A DNA stretch of 64,000 bases from Pseudomonas tritici (GTDB lineage: Bacteria > Pseudomonadota > Gammaproteobacteria > Pseudomonadales > Pseudomonadaceae): positions 1,302,001-1,366,000 of the forward strand of contig NZ_CP077084.1 in assembly GCF_014268275.3 (NCBI RefSeq), in the 5' to 3' direction. Below the pieces are notes generated by a model. It was not told where the DNA came from and ran no database searches. It saw nothing but the letters and a program-made list of their open reading frames with translations. Shown here piece after piece: positions 1 to 8,981 of the stretch. The first letter of the stretch is position 1. Every line of letters begins with the position of its first letter. Made by a program: the position numbers and the translations under genes.

Positions 1-625
1 TCACACGCTTGCTGTACTTGACCTGGGCGTCTGCCGAGCTGGTCAGGTGGCTGAGCAGTTGGTTGGTCAGCGCGCCGAAGTTGACGTCGGTGCCGTTCAT
101 GACACGGGTCGCCGCGATTTTTTCGTCGAGCGGGCGGCCCGGCATCATCAGCGGCATCCACTCGGCCATCTCGCTACGGTCTTCGGTGTAGTGCATGTCC
201 GAAAACGCGTGGTGCTGGCTGAGGGTTTCAAAGCGCTTCTTGAGGAAGGACACGCCTTTTTCGCCCTGTACGAAGCTCAGGTGCGGCACCGGACTGATAA
301 AAGATTTGGACGAGCCAAAGGTGCCCTTTTTGGTCAGGTACGCCCAGAACTGTTTCGACACCTCGAACTGGGTGTTGATGTGCACGGCTTTCTTGATGTC
401 GATGGAGCCATCGGCAGCCTGCGGTGTGTAGTTCAGCTCACACAGCCCGGCGTGGCCGGTACCGGCGTTGTTCCACGGGTTGGAACTCTCCGCGGCACCC
501 GAATCCATCAGCTCAACGACTTCCAGCTTGAGGCCGGGGTCGAGCTCTTTGAGCAGTACGGCCAGGGTGGCGCTCATGATGCCGGCCCCTACCAATACTA
601 CGTCGACTGCTTCGTTATGCGCCAT
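1..625 (-). CDS. mqo: Malate:quinone oxidoreductase, N-terminal part (cut by window edge)
   Basis: The enzyme is a membrane-associated FAD protein that oxidises malate to oxaloacetate and passes electrons to quinone, in the TCA cycle. The visible 208 or so residues begin [20 protein letters not shown], a GxGxxS-type FAD-binding beta-alpha-beta start, and continue with the Mqo-typical [20 protein letters not shown] stretch at about residues 47-66. The ATG at 625 is preceded by TTGGAGACGCGTTAA, which supplies a GGAG ribosome binding site. The reading frame is still open at base 1, so the rest of the gene (the family is about 500 residues) lies outside the window. There is no sign of damage in the visible part. 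Confidence 0.95.
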   Translation of the reverse strand, partial: MAHNEAVDVVLVGAGIMSATLAVLLKELDPGLKLEVVELMDSGAAESSNPWNNAGTGHAGLCELNYTPQAADGSIDIKKAVHINTQFEVSKQFWAYLTKKGTFGSSKSFISPVPHLSFVQGEKGVSFLKKRFETLSQHHAFSDMHYTEDRSEMAEWMPLMMPGRPLDEKIAATRVMNGTDVNFGALTNQLLSHLTSSADAQVKYSKRV

Positions 626-1351
626 TTAACGCGTCTCCAAAATCTGCAGCACCAAATTGACGGCATGGCTGCCAGGAGTGACGGGGCGGTTCACGTGTTG
701 CCCCAGGTTACCCATGGCCAGGATCGCCATGTCCGTTTCGCAATTCTTTGCAACTTCAGCACACGCTTCCTGCCGGGCTAATCTGCCTATGAACGCATTC
801 ATGGGCGCCTGTGGCAATTCGACTTATGGTCAAAACGTGTGATCTGTGCAATCAATCCGTAGCGGACAGGCTCAAGCTCCGATTTTCAAGGAGTACTCGG
901 TCCTGTGTGGTTGGGCTGTTCCAGACGCTGATGGTGCTTGTACAAACGCCAAACTATTCATTTGCTCGCCACACTCTTGTGAAGTTGTGAAAACCCGTTT
1001 TTTCACGCTCTTTTGAAGACGTGAACCTCAAAAAAGGGCTGCCCCAGCCTGGCACCTGGCCCGGAAAACCTTGCCGACATGCGGCAAAACGGGCAAACAA
1101 CTCAAGTGGCCGAGCGCAATGGCAGCTCTGGCAGATTCGGCAAAGACGGGTGGTTTGCAAAGAAAACAGCAAGCGCGCCAGCTTCACTCGATCTGTGTGG
1201 GCGGCTCTCTGTGGGCGATTCTTGGGGTTAATACCGAGGCATTAACGATGCTGCGAGGCCCGATCAGGAGACGTCCTTATAATCGGGGGGAGATTGTAGC
1301 GAAGAACGCTGGGGAAATGGGCGTGTTTTATGACTTTTATTAGGCGTTCGG
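626..1351. other. Intergenic region upstream of mqo, no convincing gene
   Basis: These 726 bases separate mqo from the next small gene; both are read leftward. Short open frames exist on both strands, but none has a good ribosome binding site together with protein-like composition. A TATAAT hexamer sits at 1278-1283 on the plus strand without a recognisable -35 box. The leader of mqo must lie in the left part. I see no repeat, terminator or structured RNA that I can name. Confidence 0.5.
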
Positions 1352-1585
1352 TCAGGCAGCCAACGGCTGATGCCGTGACGACCGCGCTGGACGTGGGCTG
1401 ACGCGGGCGCGAGCGGGCAGTGGGTGGTGCATCCAGCTCAGGCGAATCTCATCGATTTCTACCCAACCGTCGCCTACGGGCGGCTGGCAGCATTCTTTGA
1501 ATGCCTGGCAACGACCTTGTGCATCGAGCAGGGCGAACTGACGAAGGGCCGGCTTGCGCGTAAACAATGACCAAAGAAACTGCAT
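1352..1585 (-). CDS. Small conserved hypothetical protein (77 aa)
   Basis: I do not recognise a functional family. The start at 1585 was chosen because AGGAGG lies 9 bases upstream of the ATG (AGGAGGTCAATCGTC), one of the best ribosome binding sites in this part of the window; the frame is open further upstream but without such a site. The protein starts MQFLWSLFTRKPALRQFALL, is rich in tryptophan and arginine, has three cysteines including an adjacent pair (residues 27-35) and a basic, proline-rich tail with SPRPARSSR. No signal peptide is evident. It stands alone, divergent from the lipoprotein gene to its right. Confidence 0.6.
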   Translation of the reverse strand: MQFLWSLFTRKPALRQFALLDAQGRCQAFKECCQPPVGDGWVEIDEIRLSWMHHPLPARARVSPRPARSSRHQPLAA

Positions 1586-1779
1586 GACGATTGACCTCCT
1601 GAGATTGAGGCCAAGCATGCCTGCGCTGGATGACGAGCCCATGTAACGGGTGTGACATCTCGGTGACAGCGAACCGCGCTCCACACGTGGGGTCACAGGT
1701 TGTAACTGATGCTAGTTCCCCGCAGTGGCGCCCCGCTATACTGCCGGCCTGTCGGATCATGATTTCTGGAGAGAAGCGC

Positions 1780-2367
1780 ATGTTGCAACGCCTGTTGTTC
1801 GGTTTGATCACTGTGACCAGCTTGACCCTGGTGGGCTGCGCCAACAGCCCGCAACAACTGACCCCGGAACCGAAACTCACCACGCAGTTGGCCCCGGTGG
1901 GCCACGGCCAGGCGGTGTCGGTGCGGGTGGTGGATGGTCGTCCATCGCCTACGCTCGGCTCGCGCGGCGGCCTGTACCCGGAAACCGCTCTGATCTCGGT
2001 GAACGCTCAAGACGTGCTGCCCAAGCTGCAGGCCCAGGCTGAAGCCGCCGTGCGCTTGCTGGGTTTCACCCCAAGCGCCAATGCACCGGGCGCTCCGCAA
2101 TTGACGATCACCCTGGCTGAATTGAAGTATCAATCGCCTAAGGACGGCCTGTACGTGACCGAAGCTTCCATCGGCGCGACGTTCAAGTCCGACGTCACCG
2201 CGGGTACCCGTCGCTACAGCGGTCGCTACGGCGCCTCCCTGAACCAGCGTTTCGGCATGTCGCCGAACCAGGAAACCAATACCAAGTTGGTCAGCGACGT
2301 CCTGAGTGACGCCTTGACCCGACTGTTCAAAGACCCAAGCATCGGTTCGTTGCTCAGCGCGCAATAA
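1780..2367 (+). CDS. YajG-family lipoprotein
   Basis: This is a 195-residue outer-membrane-type lipoprotein of the YajG family, whose role is unknown. The N-terminus is a lipoprotein signal peptide with the lipobox LVGC, so Cys20 would be lipidated; the following residue is Ala, not Asp, which fits sorting to the outer membrane. The body has the YajG pattern of a V-V-DGRP segment near residue 50, a long alpha-beta domain and a C-terminal LVSDVLSDALTRLF helix. The ATG at 1780 is preceded by TCTGGAGAGAAGCGC; an ATG at 1759 in the same frame would put that site inside the gene. A terminator follows directly, so it is probably monocistronic. Confidence 0.85.
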   Translation: MLQRLLFGLITVTSLTLVGCANSPQQLTPEPKLTTQLAPVGHGQAVSVRVVDGRPSPTLGSRGGLYPETALISVNAQDVLPKLQAQAEAAVRLLGFTPSANAPGAPQLTITLAELKYQSPKDGLYVTEASIGATFKSDVTAGTRRYSGRYGASLNQRFGMSPNQETNTKLVSDVLSDALTRLFKDPSIGSLLSAQ

Positions 2368-2375
2368 ACGATTGT

Positions 2376-2410
2376 TAAAAAACCGGGCTCGGTTGAGTCC
2401 GGTTTTTTTT
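2376..2410 (+). terminator. Rho-independent terminator after the YajG-like gene
   Basis: An A-rich strand and CCGG stem (AAAAAACCGG) pairs with CCGGTTTTTTTT across the loop GCTCGGTTGAGT. The run of eight T makes it a good terminator for the plus strand, and the A run on the other side could serve the convergent small gene at 2422-2631. Confidence 0.8.
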
Positions 2411-2421
2411 CGCCTCCTGTT

Positions 2422-2631
2422 TCACGCGGCGGTGTCGATACAGAAGTCCAGCAGGCTCACCCCCGTTAACAGATCGGTCTCCGGAAGGTCCGCATGCTGG
2501 TGCCCGCCAAGGGCGCAATACACCAGCCAGTGGCGATCCTGGACGTTGAAAGCCAGGCCGCCGATCAGCGCTTCCTGCTCATCGCTTTGGGCGACCAGAT
2601 ACAGCCGATCCTGGTTTTGCGCGTGCAACAT
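2422..2631 (-). CDS. Small conserved hypothetical protein (69 aa)
   Basis: The function is unknown. The protein is acidic, without signal peptide or membrane segment, and reads MLHAQNQDRLYLVAQSDEQE followed by a beta-rich stretch with ALIGGLAF and HWLVYCALGGHQH, ending in SLLDFCIDTAA. The ATG at 2631 was preferred over a TTG at 2652 because CAGGAG lies at the right distance before it. It is convergent with the YajG-like gene and shares its terminator region. The composition matches neighbouring genes, so it is probably a native small gene and not a chance frame. Confidence 0.6.
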   Translation of the reverse strand: MLHAQNQDRLYLVAQSDEQEALIGGLAFNVQDRHWLVYCALGGHQHADLPETDLLTGVSLLDFCIDTAA

Positions 2632-2814
2632 GACAAGCTCCTGAGGCGTCAAAGGGCAACAGAGTGGACTGTTAAGGTGACGTTCAGGTGACGCTCTAAA
2701 TTACTGGATACATTAACCGTCAATGGGGAAGGGAGCCGTTTCGGTGCCGGACGCCACTATCGTTCAGGTTGGTAGCTGAGCTGATACCAAGACACTGTTC
2801 CACTGAGGTTTGCA

Positions 2815-3072
2815 ATGGCGCTGTCCGCACTACTGATCAATGTTGTAGCGTTAGCGGTAGCGTGCCCGGGTGCAGCGCTGCTGTTCATTACGCGCCTGCG
2901 CGAACAACGCGCGATGGCCGACCTGGCCGCGCAAGGCGAAGACCGTGCGATCGATCAACCGATGTTGTTTCTGGATGTGCGCACCGAGCGCGCGCACCGG
3001 GTGGCTTACCGTATTGGGTTTGCCTGCCTGGGGTTGGCGTTGACTATTTCCTGGTTCAGTACCCACCTCTAA
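2815..3072 (+). CDS. Small membrane protein, unknown function (85 aa)
   Basis: The protein has two hydrophobic segments, one at about residues 3-25 (starting ALSALLINVVALAVACPGAA) and one at about residues 64-81 (YRIGFACLGLALTISWF), joined by a charged loop with EQRAMADLAAQGEDR. It is likely an inner-membrane hairpin with the loop in the cytoplasm, since the loop holds several arginines. TGAGGT precedes the ATG at 2815. I do not recognise the family. It is convergent with the acyltransferase gene, with a REP pair between them. Confidence 0.6.
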   Translation: MALSALLINVVALAVACPGAALLFITRLREQRAMADLAAQGEDRAIDQPMLFLDVRTERAHRVAYRIGFACLGLALTISWFSTHL

Positions 3073-3090
3073 AAACGCCATAAAACAAAT

Positions 3091-3175
3091 GTGGGAGCTG
3101 GCTTGCCTGCGATAGCATCACCGAGGTGTGACTGATCCACCGAGGTGTCTGCATCGCAGGCAAGCCAGCTCCCAC
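3091..3175. repeat. REP doublet (REPIN), copy 1
   Basis: The left arm GTGGGAGCTGGCTTGCCTGC is followed by GAT and is answered by its exact reverse complement at the right end (ATCGCAGGCAAGCCAGCTCCCAC), giving an 85-base imperfect palindrome. The middle carries CACCGAGGTGT twice. It lies between two convergent genes, the usual place for such elements in fluorescent pseudomonads. Related copies are at 8877-8962 and 12581-12666. Confidence 0.85.
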
Positions 3176-3195
3176 ACAAGCCAGCGCTCATAGCG

Positions 3196-4362
3196 TCAGA
3201 GCGGTATGCCGGCCTTGACCCGATACTGATTCCGCACCGGCGTAGCGTATTGCACCACCAGGAACGGTCGGTGCTCGGCCGGGCACTCGTTCAAGCGCCG
3301 CTCCCATTCTGCCTTCGCCTTGGCCAGTTCGTCGGCCGGGAATACCTCGGCCGCCGTCGGCACCTGCAATTGCGGGTCGGCGTCGCTCCATTGGGCATAT
3401 GCCAGGTAATGCACCGGGAACAGTCGGTAACCGCCGAGAATCTGCCGGTCCATTTCCACCGCCAACAGTTTGGTATCTTCGAAACGCTCGGTGATCGGCG
3501 GCGCAAAGTTGATGTGCACCCGCCCCTTGTAGCCCGTGATGCCAAGGGCGATGCTCACGTCATCCTCGCCCGGCGCCTTGCTGTAGGTGCCGGTGGTGGC
3601 GCGGATGTACAGCTCGCGAGCCTTGGCGGTATCGCACGGGTCGTACTCGTAGCTGATCGACACCGGCGTCAGGTTCAACGACTGGATGACCTCGGCAAAC
3701 GGCTCATCCTTGCGGCTGACGTGGAACATCTTGAGGATCGCCGATTCGGTGCGATCATCCCCATCCTTGGCGCGCCCTTCGGCCTGGGCAATCCAGATCG
3801 ATTGGCAGTCGTTGCGGATCGAATGGTTGATGTAGGCTGACAGCAGGTTGAAGGCCGCCATCTTTTCCTTTCGCCCGGTGATCGAGCGGTGCACGATAAA
3901 GCTCTTGTTCAGGCGCATCAGGTCACTGACAAACGGCTTTTGCAGCAGGTTGTCGCCGATGGCGATGCGCGGCGTCGGCAGGCCGGCGTGGTACACGGCG
4001 TAGTTGACGAAGGCCGGGTCCATCACGATATCGCGGTGGTTGGCGAGGAACAGGTAGGCGGTGCCGGACTTGAGCTGCTCGACGCCGGTGTAGGTCACGC
4101 CGTCGGTCGCGCGGTCAATGGTGTGGTCGACGTAGTACTCGACTTTGTCCTGCAAGGTCGCAACGGTGGTGACGCCGGCGAATTCACGGCGCAGTTTGCG
4201 GGCGATCATCGGCTTGAGCAGCCAGCCCAGGGCGCCGGCAAAGCGCGGGAAGCGGAAGTGGGTCAGGATGTCCAGAAAGGCCTTGTCACTGAACAGGCGT
4301 GCCAGCACTGCCGGGACTTCGCTGTCGTTGTAAGGTCGGATGGTATCGAATTCGCCCATCAT
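3196..4362 (-). CDS. Glycerolipid acyltransferase (1-acylglycerol-3-phosphate acyltransferase type)
   Basis: A 388-residue protein with the PlsC-like acyltransferase fold, predicted to transfer acyl chains to a glycerophospholipid or related acceptor at the inner membrane. The acceptor motif is NHRDIVMDP at about residues 108-116, followed by a glycine-and-lysine block (LLQKPFVSDLMRLNKSF) and QAEGRAKDG near 195-203, the equivalent of the EGTR-type motif. The histidine-aspartate spacing is H-x5-D, not the usual H-x4-D; I recall other members of this subgroup with NHRDIV-x-D, so this looks like a subgroup trait. Two ATG codons lie side by side (4362 and 4359); the AAGAGAG site fits the second slightly better. 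The gene is convergent with the small membrane protein. Confidence 0.75.
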   Translation of the reverse strand: MMGEFDTIRPYNDSEVPAVLARLFSDKAFLDILTHFRFPRFAGALGWLLKPMIARKLRREFAGVTTVATLQDKVEYYVDHTIDRATDGVTYTGVEQLKSGTAYLFLANHRDIVMDPAFVNYAVYHAGLPTPRIAIGDNLLQKPFVSDLMRLNKSFIVHRSITGRKEKMAAFNLLSAYINHSIRNDCQSIWIAQAEGRAKDGDDRTESAILKMFHVSRKDEPFAEVIQSLNLTPVSISYEYDPCDTAKARELYIRATTGTYSKAPGEDDVSIALGITGYKGRVHINFAPPITERFEDTKLLAVEMDRQILGGYRLFPVHYLAYAQWSDADPQLQVPTAAEVFPADELAKAKAEWERRLNECPAEHRPFLVVQYATPVRNQYRVKAGIPL

Positions 4363-4492
4363 GCTCTCTTGTTAGAAACGGCTAGGGTAAGTAAAGGAAA
4401 TACCAGGGTGCGGCCTGAGTAATGGGCTCAGCCGAAATATAACCCTGTAAATAGACCGGCGATTATACGCACAAGTCACCTTGGAGGCTGCG

Positions 4493-4675
4493 ATGCTGGA
4501 AACTGCGACGTACGATTGTCCTTATTGTGGTGAAGAGGTCGAGACAACGGTGGATTTGTCCGGCGGCGATCAGACGTATATAGAAGACTGTCAGGTGTGT
4601 TGCCGGCCAATCAGTTTCAATCTACAGGTGCATGGCGACGAGTGGATGCTCGAAACCCGTAGCGAAAACGAATAA
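4493..4675 (+). CDS. CPxCG-type cysteine-rich protein (60 aa)
   Basis: A tiny zinc-ribbon-like protein of the CPXCG-related family of unknown function. The visible motif is CPYCGEEVETTVDLSGGDQT near the start (residues 9-28) and a second cysteine cluster DCQVCCRPI at about 32-40, which together could bind one zinc ion. TTGGAGG lies 5 bases before the ATG at 4493; a TTG at 4481 overlaps that site and is unlikely. The next gene, a DUF2007 protein, follows after 11 bases, so the two probably form an operon with it; this pairing is common in pseudomonads. Confidence 0.85.
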   Translation: MLETATYDCPYCGEEVETTVDLSGGDQTYIEDCQVCCRPISFNLQVHGDEWMLETRSENE

Positions 4676-4686
4676 CAGGTACGCCC

Positions 4687-4947
4687 ATGCAGCGAATCTA
4701 CGAACCGGAAAACCTGATGGAAGGCGAGTTGCTGCAACAGATGCTCGCCAGCGAAGGTATCGAGGCCCACCTGGTGGGCCGGCATTTGCTCGGCGGCACC
4801 GGCGAACTGCCCATCTTCGGCTTGCTGGGCCTGGAGGTGGACAACGACCGGGCCGTGGACGCGCGTGAACTGATCACCGCCTACATCGGCGCGCAACCCC
4901 TGCCGGGTGATGAACCTGACAGCTTCCCAGGCGTTCTGGTCTGTTAG
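4687..4947 (+). CDS. DUF2007-family putative signal-transducing protein (86 aa)
   Basis: The protein belongs to the small DUF2007 family, which has a ferredoxin-like fold related to regulatory domains; its role is unknown. Typical features are the opening MQRIYEPENLMEGELLQQML, with a helix that starts E-L-L-Q-Q-M-L, then the segment EGIEAHLVGRHLLGG and the hydrophobic strand LPIFGLLGLEV. No signal peptide is present. It follows the CPxCG gene after 11 bases and precedes the SRAP gene by 36 bases, so all three may be cotranscribed. Confidence 0.8.
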   Translation: MQRIYEPENLMEGELLQQMLASEGIEAHLVGRHLLGGTGELPIFGLLGLEVDNDRAVDARELITAYIGAQPLPGDEPDSFPGVLVC

Positions 4948-4983
4948 GCTGTCGGTCGGTTTACCCAAGAGTCATGTTGCCCC

Positions 4984-5604
4984 ATGTGTGGACGTTATGC
5001 CCTGTTTCGCTGGAACCCCGCTTTTGCTGCCTTGCCGGGTTTCCCGGCCGACCAGCAGGCCCAGTGGAACATCTCCCCGAACGATTCGGTGCTGATCCAG
5101 CGCACCACCGACGGCCAGCTCACCCTGGCGCGGGCCCGCTGGGGCCTGACACCGCCCTGGCTGACCGACCTTTCGCGCACGCCGGCCCATGCCCGCGCCG
5201 AAACCCTGGCCGAACAACCGATGTTTCGCGAAGCGTTCCGCCTGCGCCGTTGCCTGCTGCCGGCCAATGGGTTCTACGAATGGCGCGGCACCCAGCGCAA
5301 ACGTCCGTACTGGCTGACGCCAGGAGAGGGTTCCACCTTGTTTTTTGCCGCGATCTGGGAAGCGTATCCGGTGCAGGAACAGGTGTGGCTGAGCACGGCG
5401 GTGGTGACCCAGGCTGCGCAGAGCCAGCGTCGGCCGCTGATCCTGGATGCGGCGGGGCAGGCGGCCTGGCTCAATCCCGAAACACCGTTGCACGTGTTGC
5501 AAGGGCTATTGGCAAGTGAACCCACCGCGTTGCGCGAGCGGGTGCTGGCCAACATGGTCAATGATCCGAAGCTCAATGGGCCGGAGTGCTTGACCCCGGC
5601 GTGA
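4984..5604 (+). CDS. SRAP-family protein (YedK/HMCES-like) with altered active site
   Basis: SRAP proteins attach through Cys2 to abasic sites in single-stranded DNA and protect them. Here Cys2 is present (MCGRYALF), as is the NISPND loop (Asn29) and the conserved glutamate in NGFYEW (Glu99). However, the Asn of the family motif NARxET is His69 (HARAET), and the catalytic His of the family motif IHDRRPL is replaced by Ser147 (QSQRRPL). Those replacements concern residues linked to cross-link stability and reversal in E. coli YedK. Length (206 residues) is near the family norm. The ATG must be at 4984 because Cys2 has to be exposed after methionine removal. It ends convergent to the chemoreceptor gene. 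Confidence 0.85.
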   Translation: MCGRYALFRWNPAFAALPGFPADQQAQWNISPNDSVLIQRTTDGQLTLARARWGLTPPWLTDLSRTPAHARAETLAEQPMFREAFRLRRCLLPANGFYEWRGTQRKRPYWLTPGEGSTLFFAAIWEAYPVQEQVWLSTAVVTQAAQSQRRPLILDAAGQAAWLNPETPLHVLQGLLASEPTALRERVLANMVNDPKLNGPECLTPA

Positions 5605-5614
5605 TCCCGTAAGG

Positions 5615-5660
5615 TGTGTATTGGCTTGCCTGCGATGGGGTCCTCAAGATCCCCGAAAGC
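5615..5660. repeat. Degenerate single REP with small hairpin
   Basis: TTGGCTTGCCTGCGAT at 5621-5636 matches one arm of the REP elements seen elsewhere, but the second arm is missing. It is followed by GGGG-TCCTCAAGAT-CCCC, a short hairpin just after the stop codons of two convergent genes, which may help end both transcripts. Confidence 0.5.
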
Positions 5661-7799
5661 TTAAACTTTGAACTGATTGATCAAGCGCCGCTGCTGCTCC
5701 GCCAGCTTGGTCAAATCCGCACTGGCCGCGCTGGATTCATCCGCGCCTCCCGCCACTTCATTGGCCACCTGGCCGATGTTGATCACGTTACGATTGATGT
5801 CCTCGGCTACCGCGCTCTGCTCTTCGGCCGCACTGGCGATCTGGGTGTTCATGTCGTTGATCACCGACACCGCCTGGGTGATGGTTTCCAGCGCTTCGGC
5901 CGCCTTCGCCGCGTGTTGCACGCTTTCATCGGTGCGGCTTTGGCTGTCCTCCATCACCCGTACCACGTCCCGCGTGCCTTGTTGCAACTGCTGGATCATG
6001 GTCTGGATTTCTTCAGTGGCTTTTTGAGTCTTCTGCGCCAGGTTGCGCACTTCGTCAGCGACGACGGCGAAACCCCGGCCTTGCTCGCCGGCACGCGCCG
6101 CCTCGATTGCAGCATTGAGCGCCAGTAGGTTGGTCTGCTCGGCGATACCGCGAATTGCCGTAAGGATGGCGTTGATGTTCTCGCTGTCCTTGGCGAGGGT
6201 TTGCACCACGCCCACGGCCTTGCCAATTTCTGCGGCCAACGCGCCAATCGAGGTGGATGTGTCGCGCACAATCCGCATGCCCTGGCTCGCGGCCTGATCG
6301 GCATGGCTGGCGGCTTGCGCGGCCTGGGTAGCGTTGCGCGCAACGTCTTGCGCAGTGGCGGTCATCTCATGCACGGCGGTGGCCACTTGGTCGATTTCCA
6401 CCATTTGTTTATGCACGCCCTGGTTGGTGCGAATCGCAATATCAGCCGTGTGCTCCGACGAGTCACTGACCTTCTGCACTGAACTCACCACCTGGGTGAT
6501 CATGCCTTGCAGCTTGATCAGGAAGGTGTTGAAGCCGTTGGCGATCGCGCCCAGTTCATCGGCGCGATCGCTGGTCAGGCGCCGCGTCAGGTCGCCTTCG
6601 CCCTGGGCGATGTCATTGAGCATGGCCACCATTTGCTTGAGCGGACGGGCGATGCCGTGGCCTACCAGCCAGATCACCAGCAAGCCGGCACCGGCGATCA
6701 ATAGGCCGGCAATGGTCATGCCGAAGATATCGGTCTTGCGCTGGGCTTCCAGGTCACTTTGCAATTTCTGCGAGTCGGCCATCACTGCGCCCAGGGGCAA
6801 CTGCATCATCAGGGTCCAGCGCGCGTCGGTCTGGCCGATGCTGAAGGGCAGGAACAGCTCGATATGCCCGTGTTCCCGGTCGATGTCGTAGCGCACTTCA
6901 CCGGTTTTGAGTTGGCCGAGGTTGGCCAGTTCGTTGCCGTCGAGCAAGTCGCTGGCTTTTTCACCGAGCTTGCTGGCGTCCTTGGTATAGGCCACAAGGC
7001 GTCCGTTACTGGAGATCAGCGCCAGTTCACCGGCACCGTCGTAGAGTTTCTGATCGGCGCTGGTGAGCATGTCCTGGATGAAATTGACCGAGAGATCGGC
7101 ACCGACGATGCCCTGGAAGGTGCCGTCGATCAGGATCGGCTCGATAAAAGAAGCCAGCATCACCATCGCATTGCCCACCTTGTAAGGGGCCGGGTCGATG
7201 ACACAGGCTTTTTTGCTTTCCCTGGAGCACAGGTAGTACTCGCTGGCACGCACCCCGGTGGAGAGGATTTTCTGGTCGGCCACGTCGGCGAGTTTATCCA
7301 GGCCCAGGCTGCCATCCGCGTTGCGGTACCACCACGGTAGGAAACGTCCGTCGGCACCCATGCCAAGAATGGAGCTGTTCACGTAGGCCGTGTCGTTGTG
7401 ATCAATGGCATTGGGCTCCCAGCCAATGTAGGCACCGAGGATCTTCGGGTTGCGCACCACGGTTTCATGCAGCAGGTTGATCAATTGTTCGCGGCCCACC
7501 TGCAGGGCAGGTTCGCCCTTGGCGTCTTTCATGCCGAGCAGGGCGTTGGCGGTGGCCAGGCTCTTGGCGGTCACCAGCGGGGCTTCCAGCTCACGCTGGA
7601 TCAACGTGGCCTGGGTGTGCGCCAGGGCGGTGAGGCGTTGCTCGACAATCTGCTCGAACTGAGCCTGGGTGCGCTCCTGCACCATCGCCTGGGTTCGCGC
7701 GCCGGCAAACAAGGCGTAAAGCACCAGCACAGCGACCACACTCAGAACAATAGCGCCAGCCAGTGCCGCGACAGAAAACTGAATCGACTTGAATTTCAT
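5661..7799 (-). CDS. Methyl-accepting chemotaxis protein with dCACHE sensor
   Basis: A 712-residue inner-membrane chemoreceptor. After a first membrane helix (about residues 9-31) there is a periplasmic sensor of roughly 330 residues with dCACHE features, such as [11 protein letters not shown] and [21 protein letters not shown] second membrane helix ([20 protein letters not shown]) is followed by a HAMP domain and the signalling domain with the hairpin tip [20 protein letters not shown]. The amino-acid-receptor ligand motif of PctA-like sensors is not evident, so the ligand is unknown; the sensor holds two cysteines in [15 protein letters not shown]. The ATG at 7799 has CGGAG upstream. No CheR-tethering pentapeptide is seen at the C-terminus. 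The gene is monocistronic. Confidence 0.92.
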   Translation of the reverse strand: MKFKSIQFSVAALAGAIVLSVVAVLVLYALFAGARTQAMVQERTQAQFEQIVEQRLTALAHTQATLIQRELEAPLVTAKSLATANALLGMKDAKGEPALQVGREQLINLLHETVVRNPKILGAYIGWEPNAIDHNDTAYVNSSILGMGADGRFLPWWYRNADGSLGLDKLADVADQKILSTGVRASEYYLCSRESKKACVIDPAPYKVGNAMVMLASFIEPILIDGTFQGIVGADLSVNFIQDMLTSADQKLYDGAGELALISSNGRLVAYTKDASKLGEKASDLLDGNELANLGQLKTGEVRYDIDREHGHIELFLPFSIGQTDARWTLMMQLPLGAVMADSQKLQSDLEAQRKTDIFGMTIAGLLIAGAGLLVIWLVGHGIARPLKQMVAMLNDIAQGEGDLTRRLTSDRADELGAIANGFNTFLIKLQGMITQVVSSVQKVSDSSEHTADIAIRTNQGVHKQMVEIDQVATAVHEMTATAQDVARNATQAAQAASHADQAASQGMRIVRDTSTSIGALAAEIGKAVGVVQTLAKDSENINAILTAIRGIAEQTNLLALNAAIEAARAGEQGRGFAVVADEVRNLAQKTQKATEEIQTMIQQLQQGTRDVVRVMEDSQSRTDESVQHAAKAAEALETITQAVSVINDMNTQIASAAEEQSAVAEDINRNVINIGQVANEVAGGADESSAASADLTKLAEQQRRLINQFKV

Positions 7800-8041
7800 G
7801 AGAACTCCGGGCACAGAGGGGAGGGTCCGCCTTTTTGTATCGGCCACGGCCGCGGTGGGCATGAGCGTTTTTCCGACAAAAATGTCAGGGGTGTCGCGAA
7901 TGGAATGCCCGCCGCCGTTGATGGGATAGGTGAGATGTATCCGAAAATCGTGAGTTACACGTCTGCTGTATCTGGCGCAGATACAAATGTGCGCCTACGA
8001 TACGCGCCATATTTCAGGGCGTATTTTCAGGGAGAGTGTTC

Positions 8042-8860
8042 ATGAAGAAGTCATTGGTGATAAGTGGTTTGGTTGCAGCGATGCTGCTGGCCGGGTGTCA
8101 GTCGGTCAATACCACCAGCGGCGGCGCCGTTGGAGTGGAGCGCAAGCAGTACATGTTCAGCATGCTGTCGAGCCAGGAAGTCGACCAGATGTATGCCCAG
8201 TCCTACCAGCAGACGTTGGGCGAAGCCAGCAGCAAAGGCCAGTTGGACAAGACCAGTGCCAACGCCAAGCGCGTGCAGGCCATTGCCAAGCGTTTGATTG
8301 CCCAGGCGCCGACCTTCCGCCCCGATGCTGCGCAGTGGAAGTGGGAAGTGAACCTGATCAAGAGCGACGAGATGAACGCCAACTGTGGGCCTGGCGGCAA
8401 GATCTTCGTGTACAGCGCGTTGATCGATAACCTCAAGCTCACGGATGACGAACTGGCCGCCGTGATGGGCCATGAAATCGCCCACGCCTTGCGTGAGCAT
8501 GGCCGCGAAGCCATGTCCAAGGCCTACGGGATCGAGATGGCCAAGCAGGGCGCCGGTGCGTTGTTCGGCCTCGGCCAGGACAGCCTGGCACTGGCCGATA
8601 CGGTGGCCAACTACGGCATGACCTTGCCCAACAGCCGCAGCAATGAAAACGAAGCGGACTTGATCGGCCTGGAACTGTCGGCCCGCGCCGGCTACAACCC
8701 GAACGCGGCCATCACGCTGTGGAACAAAATGGCCAAGGCTTCGGAAGGCGCACCGCCGGAGTTCATGAGTACTCACCCGGCTTCCGACAGCCGGATTGCC
8801 TCGTTGCAGGCGGCGATTCCGAAGGTGATGCCGCTTTACCAGCAGGCCAAAAAATCCTGA
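8042..8860 (+). CDS. M48-family metalloprotease, lipoprotein
   Basis: A 272-residue zinc protease anchored as a lipoprotein, related to LoiP/BepA-type periplasmic quality-control peptidases. The signal peptide ends in the lipobox LAGC (Cys19). The zinc site is HEIAH at residues 144-148, with the third ligand Glu202 in ENEAD and the family Asp206. Conserved family segments include GPGGKIFVYSALI and STHPASDSRI near the C-terminus. Unlike BepA there is no TPR domain. GGGAGAG lies just upstream of the ATG at 8042. It is probably monocistronic and is followed by a REP doublet. The likely role is turnover of misassembled envelope proteins; this is inferred from the family. Confidence 0.9.
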   Translation: MKKSLVISGLVAAMLLAGCQSVNTTSGGAVGVERKQYMFSMLSSQEVDQMYAQSYQQTLGEASSKGQLDKTSANAKRVQAIAKRLIAQAPTFRPDAAQWKWEVNLIKSDEMNANCGPGGKIFVYSALIDNLKLTDDELAAVMGHEIAHALREHGREAMSKAYGIEMAKQGAGALFGLGQDSLALADTVANYGMTLPNSRSNENEADLIGLELSARAGYNPNAAITLWNKMAKASEGAPPEFMSTHPASDSRIASLQAAIPKVMPLYQQAKKS

Positions 8861-8876
8861 GTTAACGCAGATCAAT

Positions 8877-8962
8877 GTGGGAGCCGGGCTTGCCCGCGAT
8901 GCAGGCAACTCGGTCTCTCAGCTGCACCGGGTTGATGCCATCGCAGGCAAGCCAGCTCCCAC
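8877..8962. repeat. REP doublet (REPIN), copy 2
   Basis: An 86-base imperfect palindrome with left arm GTGGGAGCCGGGCTTGCCCG and right arm ATCGCAGGCAAGCCAGCTCC followed by CAC. It lies between two convergent genes (the M48 protease and the GDT1 transporter). The arms differ slightly: the left one has the GGGCTTGCCC variant. Confidence 0.85.
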
Positions 8963-8981
8963 AGAGATCGGGTTTGCAGCC

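Noticed and set aside
626..817. 63-codon frame on the minus strand ending just before mqo
   Set aside because: No ribosome binding site at its start and no family pattern; probably chance in the mqo leader.
1278..1283. TATAAT hexamer on the plus strand
   Set aside because: No -35 box at proper distance and no gene follows on that strand for 500 bases.
5274..5576. 100-codon minus-strand frame within the SRAP gene
   Set aside because: Shadow of a well-supported gene; no ribosome binding site.
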